From positions 9,600,001 through 9,664,000 of the forward strand of contig NZ_CP071090.1 in the NCBI RefSeq assembly GCF_017301735.1: a stretch of 64,000 nucleotides of DNA, given 5' to 3'. The stretch comes from Pyxidicoccus parkwaysis (lineage in GTDB: Bacteria > Myxococcota > Myxococcia > Myxococcales > Myxococcaceae). Within the stretch, counting starts at the first letter, position 1. Each line of letters begins with the position of its first letter. The position numbers and the translations under genes were made by a program. Below, one piece after another: positions 51,473-61,333 of the stretch. The notes under the pieces are model-generated. The model searched no databases and was not told the origin of the DNA. It saw nothing but the letters and a program-made list of their open reading frames with translations.

Positions 51473-54400
51473 CTACAGGTCGCCCGTGCTCTTCTTCGAG
51501 GGCACCACCTTCAGCGAGTCCGCGGCCGTCCGCCCGTGGATGCTGGCGGCGTACATGTCCTCGATGGTGGCGGGCGGCGCGGCGAAGGTGCCGGGGAACT
51601 GCGCACGCATCACGTAACCCACCGTACGCGGGCTGTTGCTCCACCACGCCGGCTCCTCGAAGAAGAAGGTGGCGCGCTCCGGGTTCAGCACGCGGCGGCG
51701 GAGCGCCTCGGGAGCCAGTGGCAGCGAGTGCGGAGGACCGCGGAAGGCCTTGTCCTCCTGCAGCGGGACGAAGCCCGCCGGCACCGCGTCCTCCACCACG
51801 TAATACGCCGAGCGCACGCGGTTCTCCCCGCGCGCGTCCAGCGTCAGCTCCACGTAGACCTCCTCGCCCTGCGCCACGGTGTCGCCGGGGTTGAGCTTCA
51901 CCTTCCCGCCCTCGCGCAGCGCGTAGTAGCCGCGTTGAATCGACATGCCCTCGGCCTTCGCCTGCACCGCCGACAGCGGGGTGAGCGCCGAGGCCTGCAG
52001 CGTGGCCACACCGTCGAAGCCGCCCACGTCCACCGAGCGCGTGCCCGGCTCCAGCACGGCCACGAGGCCCATGCCGCGAGGCGCGAACTTCACGTTGCCC
52101 TTCACGCCCTTCACCTCCGGCGGCTGCATGCCGCGGAAGGCCTTGGCATCGCGCTCCAGCAGCCACAGCGAGTGCAGCAGCGCGGTGCTCCGGTCGAAGG
52201 TGGACAGGTCCGGCTCGGACAGCATCTCCAGGATGCGGCGGCGGGCGCGGGTGATGTCCAGCGTGCCGAAGGACGCGGCGTGCGCGGCGATGGCCGTCAT
52301 GCCCACGCGCCGCAGCGGGAAGCGGAAGAACGCCTCGTTCATCTCCATCTCCTGGCCCGGCTTGTACGCGGCCAGCGTGGCGAAGCCCTGCGCGCTCTTC
52401 GACACCAGCGAGTTGATGCGCGTCTGGAGCGCGGGCTCCTTCATGATGCCCGCCTTCTCCGCGGCCAGCACCGCCAGCGCCAGCGGGTACAAATCACCAC
52501 CCTCCGCGCCCTCCACCAGCGCGCGGACGCGGGCCGCCTGCTTCGGGCCCTCCAGCCGCGCGAGCACGTAGGCGCGCGTGGCGTCGTACTCGGGAGGCAG
52601 TCCCTCCTGCGCCTCCAGCCAGCGCGAGCTGTCGAGGATGCGCGGGTCATTGCGGTCCACCAGCCCCGCCTCGGACGCGTACGCGAGGCCGTCCAGGGCG
52701 ATGAGCGTCAGCGGCACGCTCGGCGTGTCGTAGCCGCCGAACCACGTGAAGCCGCCGCCCTTCACCGCGAGGTTGAGGATGCGCGTGGTGCCCTGCACCG
52801 AGCGGCTGCGCGCCTCGGCCAACAGCGCCTGCGTGTCCGTGTCCAGCTTGGACAGCGCACCGGCCTGCTGGAGCACCTGGTACACCGCGACGTTGGGCAC
52901 GGTGGTGGACACGAGCTGCTCCAGGCAGCCGTACGGGTACGTCAGCAGCTCACGCACGTTGGTGAGCGCCGCGTCCACAATCGACGGCTGGAGCACCAGC
53001 TCCACGCTCGCCAGCGTCGCCTCCTTCGGCGCGGGCACCTCCAACGCGCCGCCACCCCAGGCGCTCACCTTCACCGTGTCCTCGACAGCGGCCGGCGACA
53101 CCTGGAACAGCTTGCGGTCCTTGAGCGGGTCCTTGCCGCCCGTCACGTCCACCGCGAGCTGCGCGGCGCCCGTGGCCGTGGCCTTCAGCGTCACCGGCAC
53201 CACCTGCTCGCCGCCCTTGGCCAGCTCCACCTTGTGCTGCTGCTGGTCCGCCTTCAGCGAGCCCAGCGACGCCAGCTTCACGTCGAGCAGCTGGCTGCCC
53301 TGCGACTTCTCGCCCGCGGACAGGCGCACCGAGGCCAGGGCCTCGTCGCCCTCACGCAGGAACTGCGGCAGCGCGGCGTAGAGGTTGAGGCCGCCACGCG
53401 TGGCGAACTCGGAGGTGCCCTCGCCGAAGCGGCCGGACGTGTCCGCCGCCACCGCCGTCACCACCCACAGCGTCTGGTTGGACGGCAGCGTGAAGCGCAC
53501 CGTCGCGCGGCCGTCCCGGTCCGTCACCACCGCCGGGTCCCAGTGCGCGGTGTCCTTCTCCAAATCCTTCGCGTTGCGCGTGGGCGGCTTGATGGACGCG
53601 AAGGCATGGTCCGGCAGGCCCGCCATCTTCCGCGCCAGCTCCTCGCCGTAGCCGTAGCCCTGGAACTCGAAGGAGAAGAAGTTGGACACGTTGTTGCGCG
53701 CCGGCGGGTAGAAGAAGTCGAGCACCTTGGGGCGGAACTCGCTCTGGATGGCGTAGACGGCCTTGTCCACCACGCCCACGGACACCTGCGCCGCAACGCC
53801 ACGGCCCTCGGAGTCGAGCACGCGCAGGTCGAGCGTCTGCTCGGTGAGAGGCGCGGCCTCGGCGCGGCGGGGCTGCACCTCCACCGTGAGGGTGCGCTCG
53901 CGCGGGACGATGCGGAACGCCACCGTGCGCTCCTCCCAGCGGCCCGTCGCCGTGGGGTACGCCACGGACGCGTACACCGCGCTGCCGAAGCGCTTCTCCA
54001 CGTCGAAGCTGTGCACCAGCGTGCGGCCCGTCAGCTCCACCACCTGCGTGCTGTAGAGGCTCGCGCCCGTGAGCGTCACCCACACCGGGCCCGAGTCACG
54101 ACCGCCAGAGCCCCAGCCGTCCGGCATCAGCGCCACCAGCCGCGCGGTGTCGCCCGGCTCCAGCACGCCGGACAGCGAGGCCAGCGTGAGGTTGGGCACC
54201 TGCGCCACCGGCTCGTCCGCCGAGCCGATGACGAGCATCGACTCCTCGCCCTGCCACGTCTCGCCCTTCTTGTCCTTCACCACCACGCGCGCCAGCACCG
54301 CGCCCACTTCCGACGTGGGCACCTTCTCGCGGTGCGTGCCGTCCGCCGCCGTGGTGAAGGAGCGCTTGCCCAGGCTCTTCTCCGAGCCGTCCGCCTTGCG

Positions 54401-56194
54401 CGACACGAACTCCACCTCGCCCTGCGTGACGCCGTAGGGCTTGCCGGACAGCGTGGTGGCGCGAATGGCCAGCGTCGCGTCGCCGCCCTTGGCCACCACC
54501 GCGTCGGAGTACCGGGCCACGCCCAGCACCTCCACCTTCGACAGGAAGAAGGCGGTGGTGGAGTTGGCGAAGGTCTCCTGGTCATCGCGCGCGCGGATGG
54601 TCAGCGAGTAGCGGTACGGAATCCGCTCCTCACCCGCCGCCAGCGCCGGCACGGCCACTTCGATTTCCGCCTCGCCGTTCTGGTCGAACGCGCTCGCGCT
54701 GGCCCACGGGTCATCGCTCGCATCGCGCGCGGCGACGGAAGAGTAGAGGCGCTCGGGGACGCTCAGCTTGCCTTCCGTGCTGGAGGTCGAGCCGTACGTC
54801 ACCGCACTGCCCGCACCGCCCTTGCCGGCGTCATCCACCCACGCGGGCGCGTCCAGCAGGCTGCGATAGAGGAACACCTCGTACCTGGCGCCGTTGGGCG
54901 TGCCACCCGCGTAGCGGCGCGCGCGCACCTTCACGCGCAGCGTCTGGCCGGGCACCACCGTCTCCGACTCCGGGTCCACCTCCAGGTAGAACGTGGGCTT
55001 CACGTAGTCCTGCACGCGCGCCTCGCCCTGGTGCGGCTGGCCGTCGACTTCCGCCTCGACGCGCAGCACGCCGGTGCCCAAATCGTCCGGCACCTTGAGC
55101 GTGCCGTTGAAGGCGCCGAACTCGTCCACCGCCGCCTTCGTGGTGATGGCGCGGCCCTCCTGCGAGACGAGCTTCACCGTCACCTCGCGCTTCTTCGGCG
55201 TGAAGAGGCGCGCGAGGAACGTGTCCGGCTGGCGCAACAGGCCGCGGTACTTCACCTCGTTGCCCGGCTTGTAGATGGGCCGGTCGCTGTAGATGAACAC
55301 GTCCGGCGCCACCGCCAGCGCGGAGTAGAAGTCCGTGTCCACAATCGCCGTGTCGTTCTCCGCGGAGGCCGTGGCGATGATGCGCGGCTCGCTCACCTCC
55401 AGCGTCACCTCGCCCTTCGCGTCCGTCGTCCCCGTGGGGCCCTTGCCCTTGGGCAGGTACACCTGCACCTGCGCGCCCGAGCGCGGCTTCTGGTCCCGCC
55501 CCGCGACGCGCACCAGCACCTGGCCGTCCGTCTGCTTGAGCTGCACCGTCAAGTCACTGACGACGAGCACCACCTGCCCCTCCACCTTGCCCTGCACGAG
55601 CTGGAGGACGTAGGTGCCGGCCGGCAGCGGCGCGAGCACCACGCGGCGCTCCTGGAAGCCGCTGCTCTCGCCCTGGGTGTTGAAGCCCGGCACGTTGAAG
55701 TCGCGGTCCGCGCCGCCCAGGTCCAGGTTCAGCCACTGGCTGCGCGCCACGGTGAAGCCCGGAGGCACGCCGACGAGCTTCTTCGGCCCTTCCGCCACCT
55801 TGGCCAGCGGCTCACCCGAGCCCGGCACGTCCGGCGGCTTGGGCAGCACGTCACCCACTTCCGAGCGGAACGACGGGTTGAGCGTGTCGAGCAGCCACAT
55901 GCCCGGCGCGTTGACGGCGTTGAGGCCACGGCTGAGCGCGCGGCCCGGGTTGTTCAGCGTGGGCGGCGTCTGGTACGCGCGGCGCAAGTCGCCCTGCGCG
56001 CAGATGAAGGCGTCCAGGTTGTCCGGCTTGAGGACGCGCAGCTCCACGGGGCCCTTGTCCTCGAAGGCCACGTCGACGGCCACGGGCTCCTGGGTGCCAT
56101 AGGAGCGCGGCACGGTGATGTAGAGCGGCTTGGCCGCGGCCACACCGGACAGCACCAGCGCGGCGAGCGCCGCGTAACGAGCAACACTCTTCAT
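51473..56194 (-). CDS. yfaS: Bacterial alpha-2-macroglobulin (YfaS-type context) with thioester motif
   Basis: A 1573-residue secreted protein with a signal peptide (ALAALVLSGVAAA). It shows the macroglobulin chain of beta domains: 'DVFIYSDRPIYKPGNEVKYRGLLR' (about 295-320, the MG strand typical of the family), the bait/anchor regions, 'LPSNQTLWVVTAVAADTSGRFGEG' and the thioester domain with C1090-L-E-Q1093 in 'YPYGCLEQLVSTT', then 'NLAVKGGGFTWFGGYDTPSVPLTLIALDGL'. Such proteins trap attacking proteases by covalent binding in the periplasm. No lipobox is visible. It is the fourth gene of the yfa operon; its ATG overlaps the upstream stop (ATGA). Confidence 0.92.
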   Translation of the reverse strand: MKSVARYAALAALVLSGVAAAKPLYITVPRSYGTQEPVAVDVAFEDKGPVELRVLKPDNLDAFICAQGDLRRAYQTPPTLNNPGRALSRGLNAVNAPGMWLLDTLNPSFRSEVGDVLPKPPDVPGSGEPLAKVAEGPKKLVGVPPGFTVARSQWLNLDLGGADRDFNVPGFNTQGESSGFQERRVVLAPLPAGTYVLQLVQGKVEGQVVLVVSDLTVQLKQTDGQVLVRVAGRDQKPRSGAQVQVYLPKGKGPTGTTDAKGEVTLEVSEPRIIATASAENDTAIVDTDFYSALAVAPDVFIYSDRPIYKPGNEVKYRGLLRQPDTFLARLFTPKKREVTVKLVSQEGRAITTKAAVDEFGAFNGTLKVPDDLGTGVLRVEAEVDGQPHQGEARVQDYVKPTFYLEVDPESETVVPGQTLRVKVRARRYAGGTPNGARYEVFLYRSLLDAPAWVDDAGKGGAGSAVTYGSTSSTEGKLSVPERLYSSVAARDASDDPWASASAFDQNGEAEIEVAVPALAAGEERIPYRYSLTIRARDDQETFANSTTAFFLSKVEVLGVARYSDAVVAKGGDATLAIRATTLSGKPYGVTQGEVEFVSRKADGSEKSLGKRSFTTAADGTHREKVPTSEVGAVLARVVVKDKKGETWQGEESMLVIGSADEPVAQVPNLTLASLSGVLEPGDTARLVALMPDGWGSGGRDSGPVWVTLTGASLYSTQVVELTGRTLVHSFDVEKRFGSAVYASVAYPTATGRWEERTVAFRIVPRERTLTVEVQPRRAEAAPLTEQTLDLRVLDSEGRGVAAQVSVGVVDKAVYAIQSEFRPKVLDFFYPPARNNVSNFFSFEFQGYGYGEELARKMAGLPDHAFASIKPPTRNAKDLEKDTAHWDPAVVTDRDGRATVRFTLPSNQTLWVVTAVAADTSGRFGEGTSEFATRGGLNLYAALPQFLREGDEALASVRLSAGEKSQGSQLLDVKLASLGSLKADQQQHKVELAKGGEQVVPVTLKATATGAAQLAVDVTGGKDPLKDRKLFQVSPAAVEDTVKVSAWGGGALEVPAPKEATLASVELVLQPSIVDAALTNVRELLTYPYGCLEQLVSTTVPNVAVYQVLQQAGALSKLDTDTQALLAEARSRSVQGTTRILNLAVKGGGFTWFGGYDTPSVPLTLIALDGLAYASEAGLVDRNDPRILDSSRWLEAQEGLPPEYDATRAYVLARLEGPKQAARVRALVEGAEGGDLYPLALAVLAAEKAGIMKEPALQTRINSLVSKSAQGFATLAAYKPGQEMEMNEAFFRFPLRRVGMTAIAAHAASFGTLDITRARRRILEMLSEPDLSTFDRSTALLHSLWLLERDAKAFRGMQPPEVKGVKGNVKFAPRGMGLVAVLEPGTRSVDVGGFDGVATLQASALTPLSAVQAKAEGMSIQRGYYALREGGKVKLNPGDTVAQGEEVYVELTLDARGENRVRSAYYVVEDAVPAGFVPLQEDKAFRGPPHSLPLAPEALRRRVLNPERATFFFEEPAWWSNSPRTVGYVMRAQFPGTFAAPPATIEDMYAASIHGRTAADSLKVVPSKKSTGDL

Positions 56195-57783
56195 GACCCG
56201 AAACCTCCAGGAACCAGCGAATCGCCCTGCACGGTGCCGCGCAGGCCCAGGTACGGCAGCGACTCCAGGTCGCGCCGCGCCGCTTCGATTTCAGGGGGCG
56301 CCGACTTCGGCACAGGCGCGTTGCGCCCCACGCGGGACTCGGACCAGAAGCCGTCCATGGTGAGGCCGCTGAGCAGCCGTCCCGTATTCACTCCAAAGGC
56401 CACCGACGTGGGCGCGCGCAGGCCCGCCACCACCGGGCCCGCCGCGTTGAGCAGGTTGGGCGTCTTGCCCTCGCAGGCCTTCGTCAGCCGCTCCAGCTCC
56501 GCCGCGTTGGACGCCAGCACCACGTGATTGCACGCCGTGCCGGAGACGAGCTTGTTGTAGCCGCCGGAGAACAGCCCCTCCAGCGCGGCCTTGTCCTCGG
56601 GGCGGCCCCAGAGGACGGCCATCTCCACCGGCAGCGAGGAGTCTCCACGCGGCGTCCACACCAGCGCCACCTGGCGCGTGCGCGTGGCGCCCTTGCCGCC
56701 GCCCTCCGTCCAGAACGCCTTCAGCGTCTCGGGCTCCAGCGACTCCGGCAGCTTGAGCTGGAACGCGAGCAGCACCGGCGTCTCCTCGGGCACCAGCTTG
56801 AGCAGGTCATCGGACAGCGGCGCCGAGTCCAGGCGCGCGGGGCCGTCCAGGAGCTGTCCGGTGATGCCCCGGCCGACGAACTTGTTGCCCTCCACGCCGA
56901 ACTGGAGGCGCGCACCCGGGGCGACGCCGACGATGCTGGTGAGCAGCTGCACCTCGCGGCCGTACGCGTCCGGGTCGAAGCCCAGCTCCACGTCGACGGT
57001 GTCCTTCGCCTCCAGCTCCGGCAGCGGCGTGCACAGGCCCTCGAGCACCGCCACGGGGTGACGGGCGAGCACCATGCGGTCCGCCGAGCGCGCCGCCCAC
57101 AGCGTCTGCTCCGCCACCAGCCAGCGCTTCATCTCGTACGTGCCGGCGGCGCCGCCGGGGCAGCTCGCGGCATTCATTCCGCCGCGGTTGGCCACCTTGT
57201 CCAGCGCGTCGAACGCGGACGTCGTGGCGCCGCCCGGCTTGGGGACGATGAAGGCGGGCGTGCTCGCGCGCGCGTCACCGGCGAACCACACCACGCGGAA
57301 CGGCGCGTCCAGGAGCTGGTTGGCGACGAGGTCCAGCACGGCGCCCTTGAACTCGCCCTTCAGGTCCTCGCCGGTGGAGCCGAAGAACGCGGCCCACCCG
57401 CCCACGAAGCCCTGGCCCAGCGGCTTGCCGAGCTGCTCCTTCAGCCACGCGTTGCCTGCGAGGGCCTCGCGCACCTTGCCGGGGTGGTGCACGTCCACCC
57501 AGACGGCGGCGGGCGCGGCGGTGCCGGGCACCTCCATGGTGGCGACCTCGGCTTCGGGCATGCCCTCCACCTCGGCGCCCGCGCTGGGCGGGCCCTGGCG
57601 CTCGCCGGTGACGAGCGGCGCGCCACCACTGGAGCCACCGCCGGACTTCCCTCGGCGGCCCAGGAGGAAGCCGCCCGCGACGGCGCCGCCGACGAGGACG
57701 GTGAGCAGCCCGATGAGGAGGGCCTTGGGCGGGCCCTGCTTGGGAGGCGGAGCCGCCGGAGGCGGGCTCGACGGAGACGTCAT
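56191..57783 (-). CDS. YfaA-like (DUF2138) membrane-anchored protein
   Basis: A 530-residue protein with a Pro-rich cytosolic leader, one transmembrane helix (about 24-43, 'ALLIGLLTVLVGGAVAGGFLLG'), a low-complexity linker and a large extracytoplasmic domain ('VWVDVHHPGKVREALAGNAWLKEQLGKPLGQGF', 'TLWAARSADRMVLARHPVAVLEGLCTPLPEL', 'LVPEETPVLLAFQLKLPESLEPE'). The length, single anchor and position (between the DUF1175 and macroglobulin genes) correspond to YfaA/DUF2138 of the enterobacterial yfa cluster. Function unknown. Both its ends overlap neighbours by four bases. Confidence 0.75.
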   Translation of the reverse strand: MTSPSSPPPAAPPPKQGPPKALLIGLLTVLVGGAVAGGFLLGRRGKSGGGSSGGAPLVTGERQGPPSAGAEVEGMPEAEVATMEVPGTAAPAAVWVDVHHPGKVREALAGNAWLKEQLGKPLGQGFVGGWAAFFGSTGEDLKGEFKGAVLDLVANQLLDAPFRVVWFAGDARASTPAFIVPKPGGATTSAFDALDKVANRGGMNAASCPGGAAGTYEMKRWLVAEQTLWAARSADRMVLARHPVAVLEGLCTPLPELEAKDTVDVELGFDPDAYGREVQLLTSIVGVAPGARLQFGVEGNKFVGRGITGQLLDGPARLDSAPLSDDLLKLVPEETPVLLAFQLKLPESLEPETLKAFWTEGGGKGATRTRQVALVWTPRGDSSLPVEMAVLWGRPEDKAALEGLFSGGYNKLVSGTACNHVVLASNAAELERLTKACEGKTPNLLNAAGPVVAGLRAPTSVAFGVNTGRLLSGLTMDGFWSESRVGRNAPVPKSAPPEIEAARRDLESLPYLGLRGTVQGDSLVPGGFGS

Positions 57784-58397
57784 GGCATCCACTCCTTGAA
57801 GCGGAAGAAGCCGAGGAAGCCGGCGTTGTTCGGCACCGGGCGCCACTCCAGCGGCGCCTCGGTGGTCAGGTTCTGGAGGAGGCCGGTGCGCACCGCGGCG
57901 CCCTTCTCCCCCGGGTGGTAGACGACGCGAGCCGGCGCGTGGGCCCGGTCCTCCGGGCGCACCACCAGCATCAGATGGAACACGGGGCCGGAGTCGTGCT
58001 CCTGGCGGAAGGCGAGGATGTCGCCCGTGCGCACCGAATCGCGCGCGGCCTCGTCACGGCCCAGCGGGGTGAAGCTCTGTTGCAACAGCGTCTCCGCATC
58101 CGCGAAGTCCGCGGGCTGGCCGCGGTCGTTCCTCCACAGCGGCGTGGAGAGCCGCTCCGGGGCGACGTTCTTGTACGCGGTGCGGAAGGCGAAGCGGATG
58201 AGGCCTGCGCAGTCGCGCTGGTCCGGGTGCCACGCGTCGTCCTGCTTGCGCACCTGCGCCAGCGCCACGCGCGCCACCTGACGGCGCAGCAGCACGTCGC
58301 GCGTCTCGGGGGCGGGGGCGGTGAGCTCCGGCCGCACGTCGCGCGGCTGGGGCACGGGCGCCGCCTGGAGCAGCAGGAGCAGGGACAGGGCGAGCAT
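57780..58397 (-). CDS. DUF1175 (YfaT-like) NlpC/P60-fold protein
   Basis: A 205-residue exported protein (leader 'LALSLLLLLQAAPVP'). The core looks like a papain-fold NlpC/P60 relative: the Cys in 'DQRDCAGLIRFAFR' (C63), 'SVRTGDILAFRQ' and the His in 'FHLMLVVRPED' (H141) have the order and spacing of that fold. It is DUF1175, the YfaT family, normally placed next to the YfaS macroglobulin. It could cleave peptidoglycan cross-links or another peptide bond in the periplasm, but this is inference. Its stop overlaps the start of the next gene (ATGA). Confidence 0.85.
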   Translation of the reverse strand: MLALSLLLLLQAAPVPQPRDVRPELTAPAPETRDVLLRRQVARVALAQVRKQDDAWHPDQRDCAGLIRFAFRTAYKNVAPERLSTPLWRNDRGQPADFADAETLLQQSFTPLGRDEAARDSVRTGDILAFRQEHDSGPVFHLMLVVRPEDRAHAPARVVYHPGEKGAAVRTGLLQNLTTEAPLEWRPVPNNAGFLGFFRFKEWMP

Positions 58398-58421
58398 GGG
58401 GTGTGGGGACGCTCGGGAAGG

Positions 58422-59333
58422 TCAGTAGCCTTCGCCCTCGCCGCCGCCGCTGTCGCCGTTGGCCTGGAGCTCCTTGAGGGCCTCGGCGAGGTTGGTGGGC
58501 CAGCCCGCGTGCTTGGGCTTGGGGTCCTGCGCGGGCACGTACACCTCGGCCTGTCCGTCGCCGAGCACGTTCACCCAGGCCAGCACGCGCGTGGTGCCGG
58601 GCGTGGCCAGGGGAATGCGCACCATGCGGCGGATTTCGTTGGGCGTGCCCTCGAAGAGGGAGAGGTTGAGCGTGGCCACGGTGTGGGCCTTGTCGCCGCT
58701 GGGCCAGTAGTTGGTGGCCACCAGGTACACGCCCTTGGGCGGCGCGCGGTGGATGTAGAGGTACGGGCCGTACGCGGGCTGGTCGAAGTCACCGCCCTGC
58801 TCGTTGAGGAAGAACGTGCCGCCCGAGGGGCTCGCGGTGTCGGCCCAGTAGACGTGGGCCATCTCCGTCACCTTGAGCTGGTCACCGGCCTCGCTGGCGT
58901 CGGTGGGCTCGTAGATGTGCAGGTCCGTGTAGACGCCGTCGGTGTCGCTGGTGAGGACGACCTTGAAGGGGACGGGCGGAATCTGCGCGTAGCTGGTGGC
59001 CTGGGTGCGCGCGGTGCCGCCCTGGTTGGTGGCCATCACCGTGACGACGTTCTTCCCGCTGGCGGCGGGGAACTTGCGGCTGAAGCGGCCGCCATACGTG
59101 CGCATGAGGTAGCGGTCGCCGTTGATGGAGACCACCACCGGGTCGATGGTGGTGTCGCTGACCGTGCCCTCGATGAGCATCATCCGGTCCACCGTCCACC
59201 CTCCGGAGGGCGCGGTGAGCTTGACGACGGGCATCGTCTTGCCCTTGCCGATGGGTACGCCCTGCTGGCGCGGATTGGGGGCGGCGGCAGGCGCGGCCTG
59301 CGACAGGACCACGGCCAGGATGACGGGAAGCAT
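58422..59333 (-). CDS. DUF2135 (YfaP-like) secreted protein
   Basis: A 303-residue protein with a signal peptide ending near 'SQAAPAAA'. An Ig-like domain (about 30-125, 'LTAPSGGWTVDRMMLIEGTVSDTTIDPVVVSINGD') precedes the DUF2135 domain with 'VVLTSDTDGVYTDLHIYEPTDASEAGDQL', 'QPAYGPYLYIHRAPPKGVYLVATNYW' and 'TLNLSLFEGTPNEIRRMVRIPLATPGTTRVLAWVNVLG'. It is the first gene of the operon and the YfaP equivalent. It probably shields or docks the macroglobulin in the periplasm (inference). Start ATG 59333 follows AAGGA. Confidence 0.85.
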   Translation of the reverse strand: MLPVILAVVLSQAAPAAAPNPRQQGVPIGKGKTMPVVKLTAPSGGWTVDRMMLIEGTVSDTTIDPVVVSINGDRYLMRTYGGRFSRKFPAASGKNVVTVMATNQGGTARTQATSYAQIPPVPFKVVLTSDTDGVYTDLHIYEPTDASEAGDQLKVTEMAHVYWADTASPSGGTFFLNEQGGDFDQPAYGPYLYIHRAPPKGVYLVATNYWPSGDKAHTVATLNLSLFEGTPNEIRRMVRIPLATPGTTRVLAWVNVLGDGQAEVYVPAQDPKPKHAGWPTNLAEALKELQANGDSGGGEGEGY

Positions 59334-59580
59334 CGCGCGTCCTTGTAGGAGGAGTTCCGCCGAAGTGTGTAGGCGGGCGGACAGACTGCGGCAGCAGGGG
59401 GCTCCATTTCAAGTCGCCTGCCAGACGCCCTCCCGGCTCCCCCTCAGAGGGGACGCGTGGTTGGGCCTCCTACGACGCGCGGGTGGAGGGACACGCGGGG
59501 TGTGCGCGTCCGTGGCCCTTCAGCCGCGCTCGGAGTCGGAGCAGACTCACGGGCAGCGCTCACACGGAGGGACGGACGTC

Positions 59581-59955
59581 ATGATTCAGGGGTTGGATCA
59601 CGTTCAGCTCGCCATGCCCCGGGGCCAGGAGCCCCAGGGCCGGGCCTTCTACGGAGGATTGCTGGGGCTGGGAGAGGTGCCCAAGCCGCCCGAATTGGCG
59701 AAGCGCGGAGGCCTCTGGTTCGAGCTCGCGGATGGACGCGGGCTGCACCTGGGCGTGGAGGAGCCTTTTGCCCCCGCGAAGAAGGCCCACCCGGCCTTCC
59801 GGGTGGCCACGCTGGATGCGCTCGCGCAGGCCCTGAAGGCCGCGGGACATCCGGTGACATGGGATGACTCGGTGCCGGACGTGCGCCGGTTCCACAGCGC
59901 GGACCCGTTCGGCAATCGGCTGGAGTTCCAGGCCTCGGGGCCGCACGGAAGCTGA
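59581..59955 (+). CDS. VOC family protein (glyoxalase/bleomycin-resistance fold)
   Basis: A 124-residue protein of the vicinal oxygen chelate fold. 'IQGLDHVQLAMPRGQEPQGRAFYGGLLGL' is the first beta-alpha-beta module (metal-ligand His at residue 7), and 'RFHSADPFGNRLEFQ' is the C-terminal module with the family ending. The Glu before the end (RLEFQ) is a metal ligand position. Such proteins bind or modify small molecules; the substrate is unknown. It is convergent with infC. The ATG is preceded by GGAGGGA. Confidence 0.88.
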   Translation: MIQGLDHVQLAMPRGQEPQGRAFYGGLLGLGEVPKPPELAKRGGLWFELADGRGLHLGVEEPFAPAKKAHPAFRVATLDALAQALKAAGHPVTWDDSVPDVRRFHSADPFGNRLEFQASGPHGS

Positions 59956-59992
59956 GCGCTTCCATGCGCGCGGGCCTCACGCGGGGCCGCTA

Positions 59993-60021
59993 CACGCGGT
60001 GGGGACTTCCTCCACCGCGTG
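59993..60021 (-). terminator. Hairpin after infC
   Basis: CACGCGGTGG (59993-60002) pairs with CCACCGCGTG (60012-60021) over a 9-base loop, just 16 bases beyond the infC stop. It may serve both converging genes. Confidence 0.5.
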
Positions 60022-60037
60022 CCAGCAGCGCCTCGCG

Positions 60038-60730
<693 letters not shown>

Positions 60731-60733
<3 letters not shown>

Positions 60734-60746
60734 GGTGAAGCTCCTT
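60731..60746 (-). promoter_or_regulatory. infC ribosome binding site with ATC start
   Basis: On the minus strand AAGGAG (60746-60741) is followed by seven bases and then ATC ATT. No ATG, GTG or TTG in frame lies close to a binding site; the frame continues upstream but without IF-3 homology. Confidence 0.75.
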
Positions 60747-61333
60747 TGAAATTCGGTTTCCGCCCTGCCTCTGAAGGTGTGGCAGGTCACTCCGGTACAA
60801 CAAGCTGCCGGACAGGGATGTGAGGCAGCCCACCCTTCCCGCGTCCAGCGGCCCGGCAGGCAGCTCTCCTTATACAGGAGCGCCTCCAGGTGCCCGCTCG
60901 CCCGGAAGGAGGGGTTTGCCGGCCCGGACTCTCTTCTACCCGGAACGGCAACGCCAGAGATAACGCCGAACCCGGCTCCCCGCCGTGGAACCACACGGCC
61001 GGTGACACCGCCGAAGCGGCGACGGACAGCGCGAAGTGGGCGGAAGAAGGGCACATTTCGAGGCCCGGCATCATGAACCCAACCCCTGACCCGGTTCCAG
61101 GACCCCTCGGGAAATCCCACGCGCTTTGTCCGCTGGTCCAGGGTTCCTCCGCACTCCAGGTAACGTTTGCCCGTCCCCAACCCACCCACCTGAGCGGGTT
61201 CCTTCCAGATTCGTGGAAATTGGGACGCCTGGAGCCATTTGTTGCAGGAGCAAAGGCTGGCGGGAGGCAGAGGGCCCGCCCTGTCCGCCACCGGACAGGC
61301 GGGGCGGCGGGCAGGCGGGGAGTCAGGCCGTCC
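60734..61333. other. 600-base gap upstream of infC
   Basis: Contains the infC leader and probably its promoter (a TATAAG-like element near 60870 on the minus strand, without a clear -35), the RNase Z terminator hairpin at 61280-61299, and otherwise no gene I can support. Confidence 0.5.
61280..61299 (-). terminator. Hairpin after RNase Z gene
   Basis: CCTGTCC (61280-61286) pairs with GGACAGG (61293-61299) with a 6-base loop, flanked by G/C-rich segments that can extend the stem imperfectly; 35 bases after the stop of the RNase Z gene. Confidence 0.5.

Noticed and set aside
50228..56527. A 2099-codon open frame on the plus strand across the macroglobulin gene
   Set aside because: It is the antisense shadow of a GC-rich gene; the product is low-complexity Arg/His/Leu with no domain, while the minus strand encodes a full macroglobulin with signal peptide and thioester.
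59122..59580. Upstream extension of the VOC protein
   Set aside because: The extra part is antisense to the DUF2135 gene; the VOC fold starts at the ATG at 59581.
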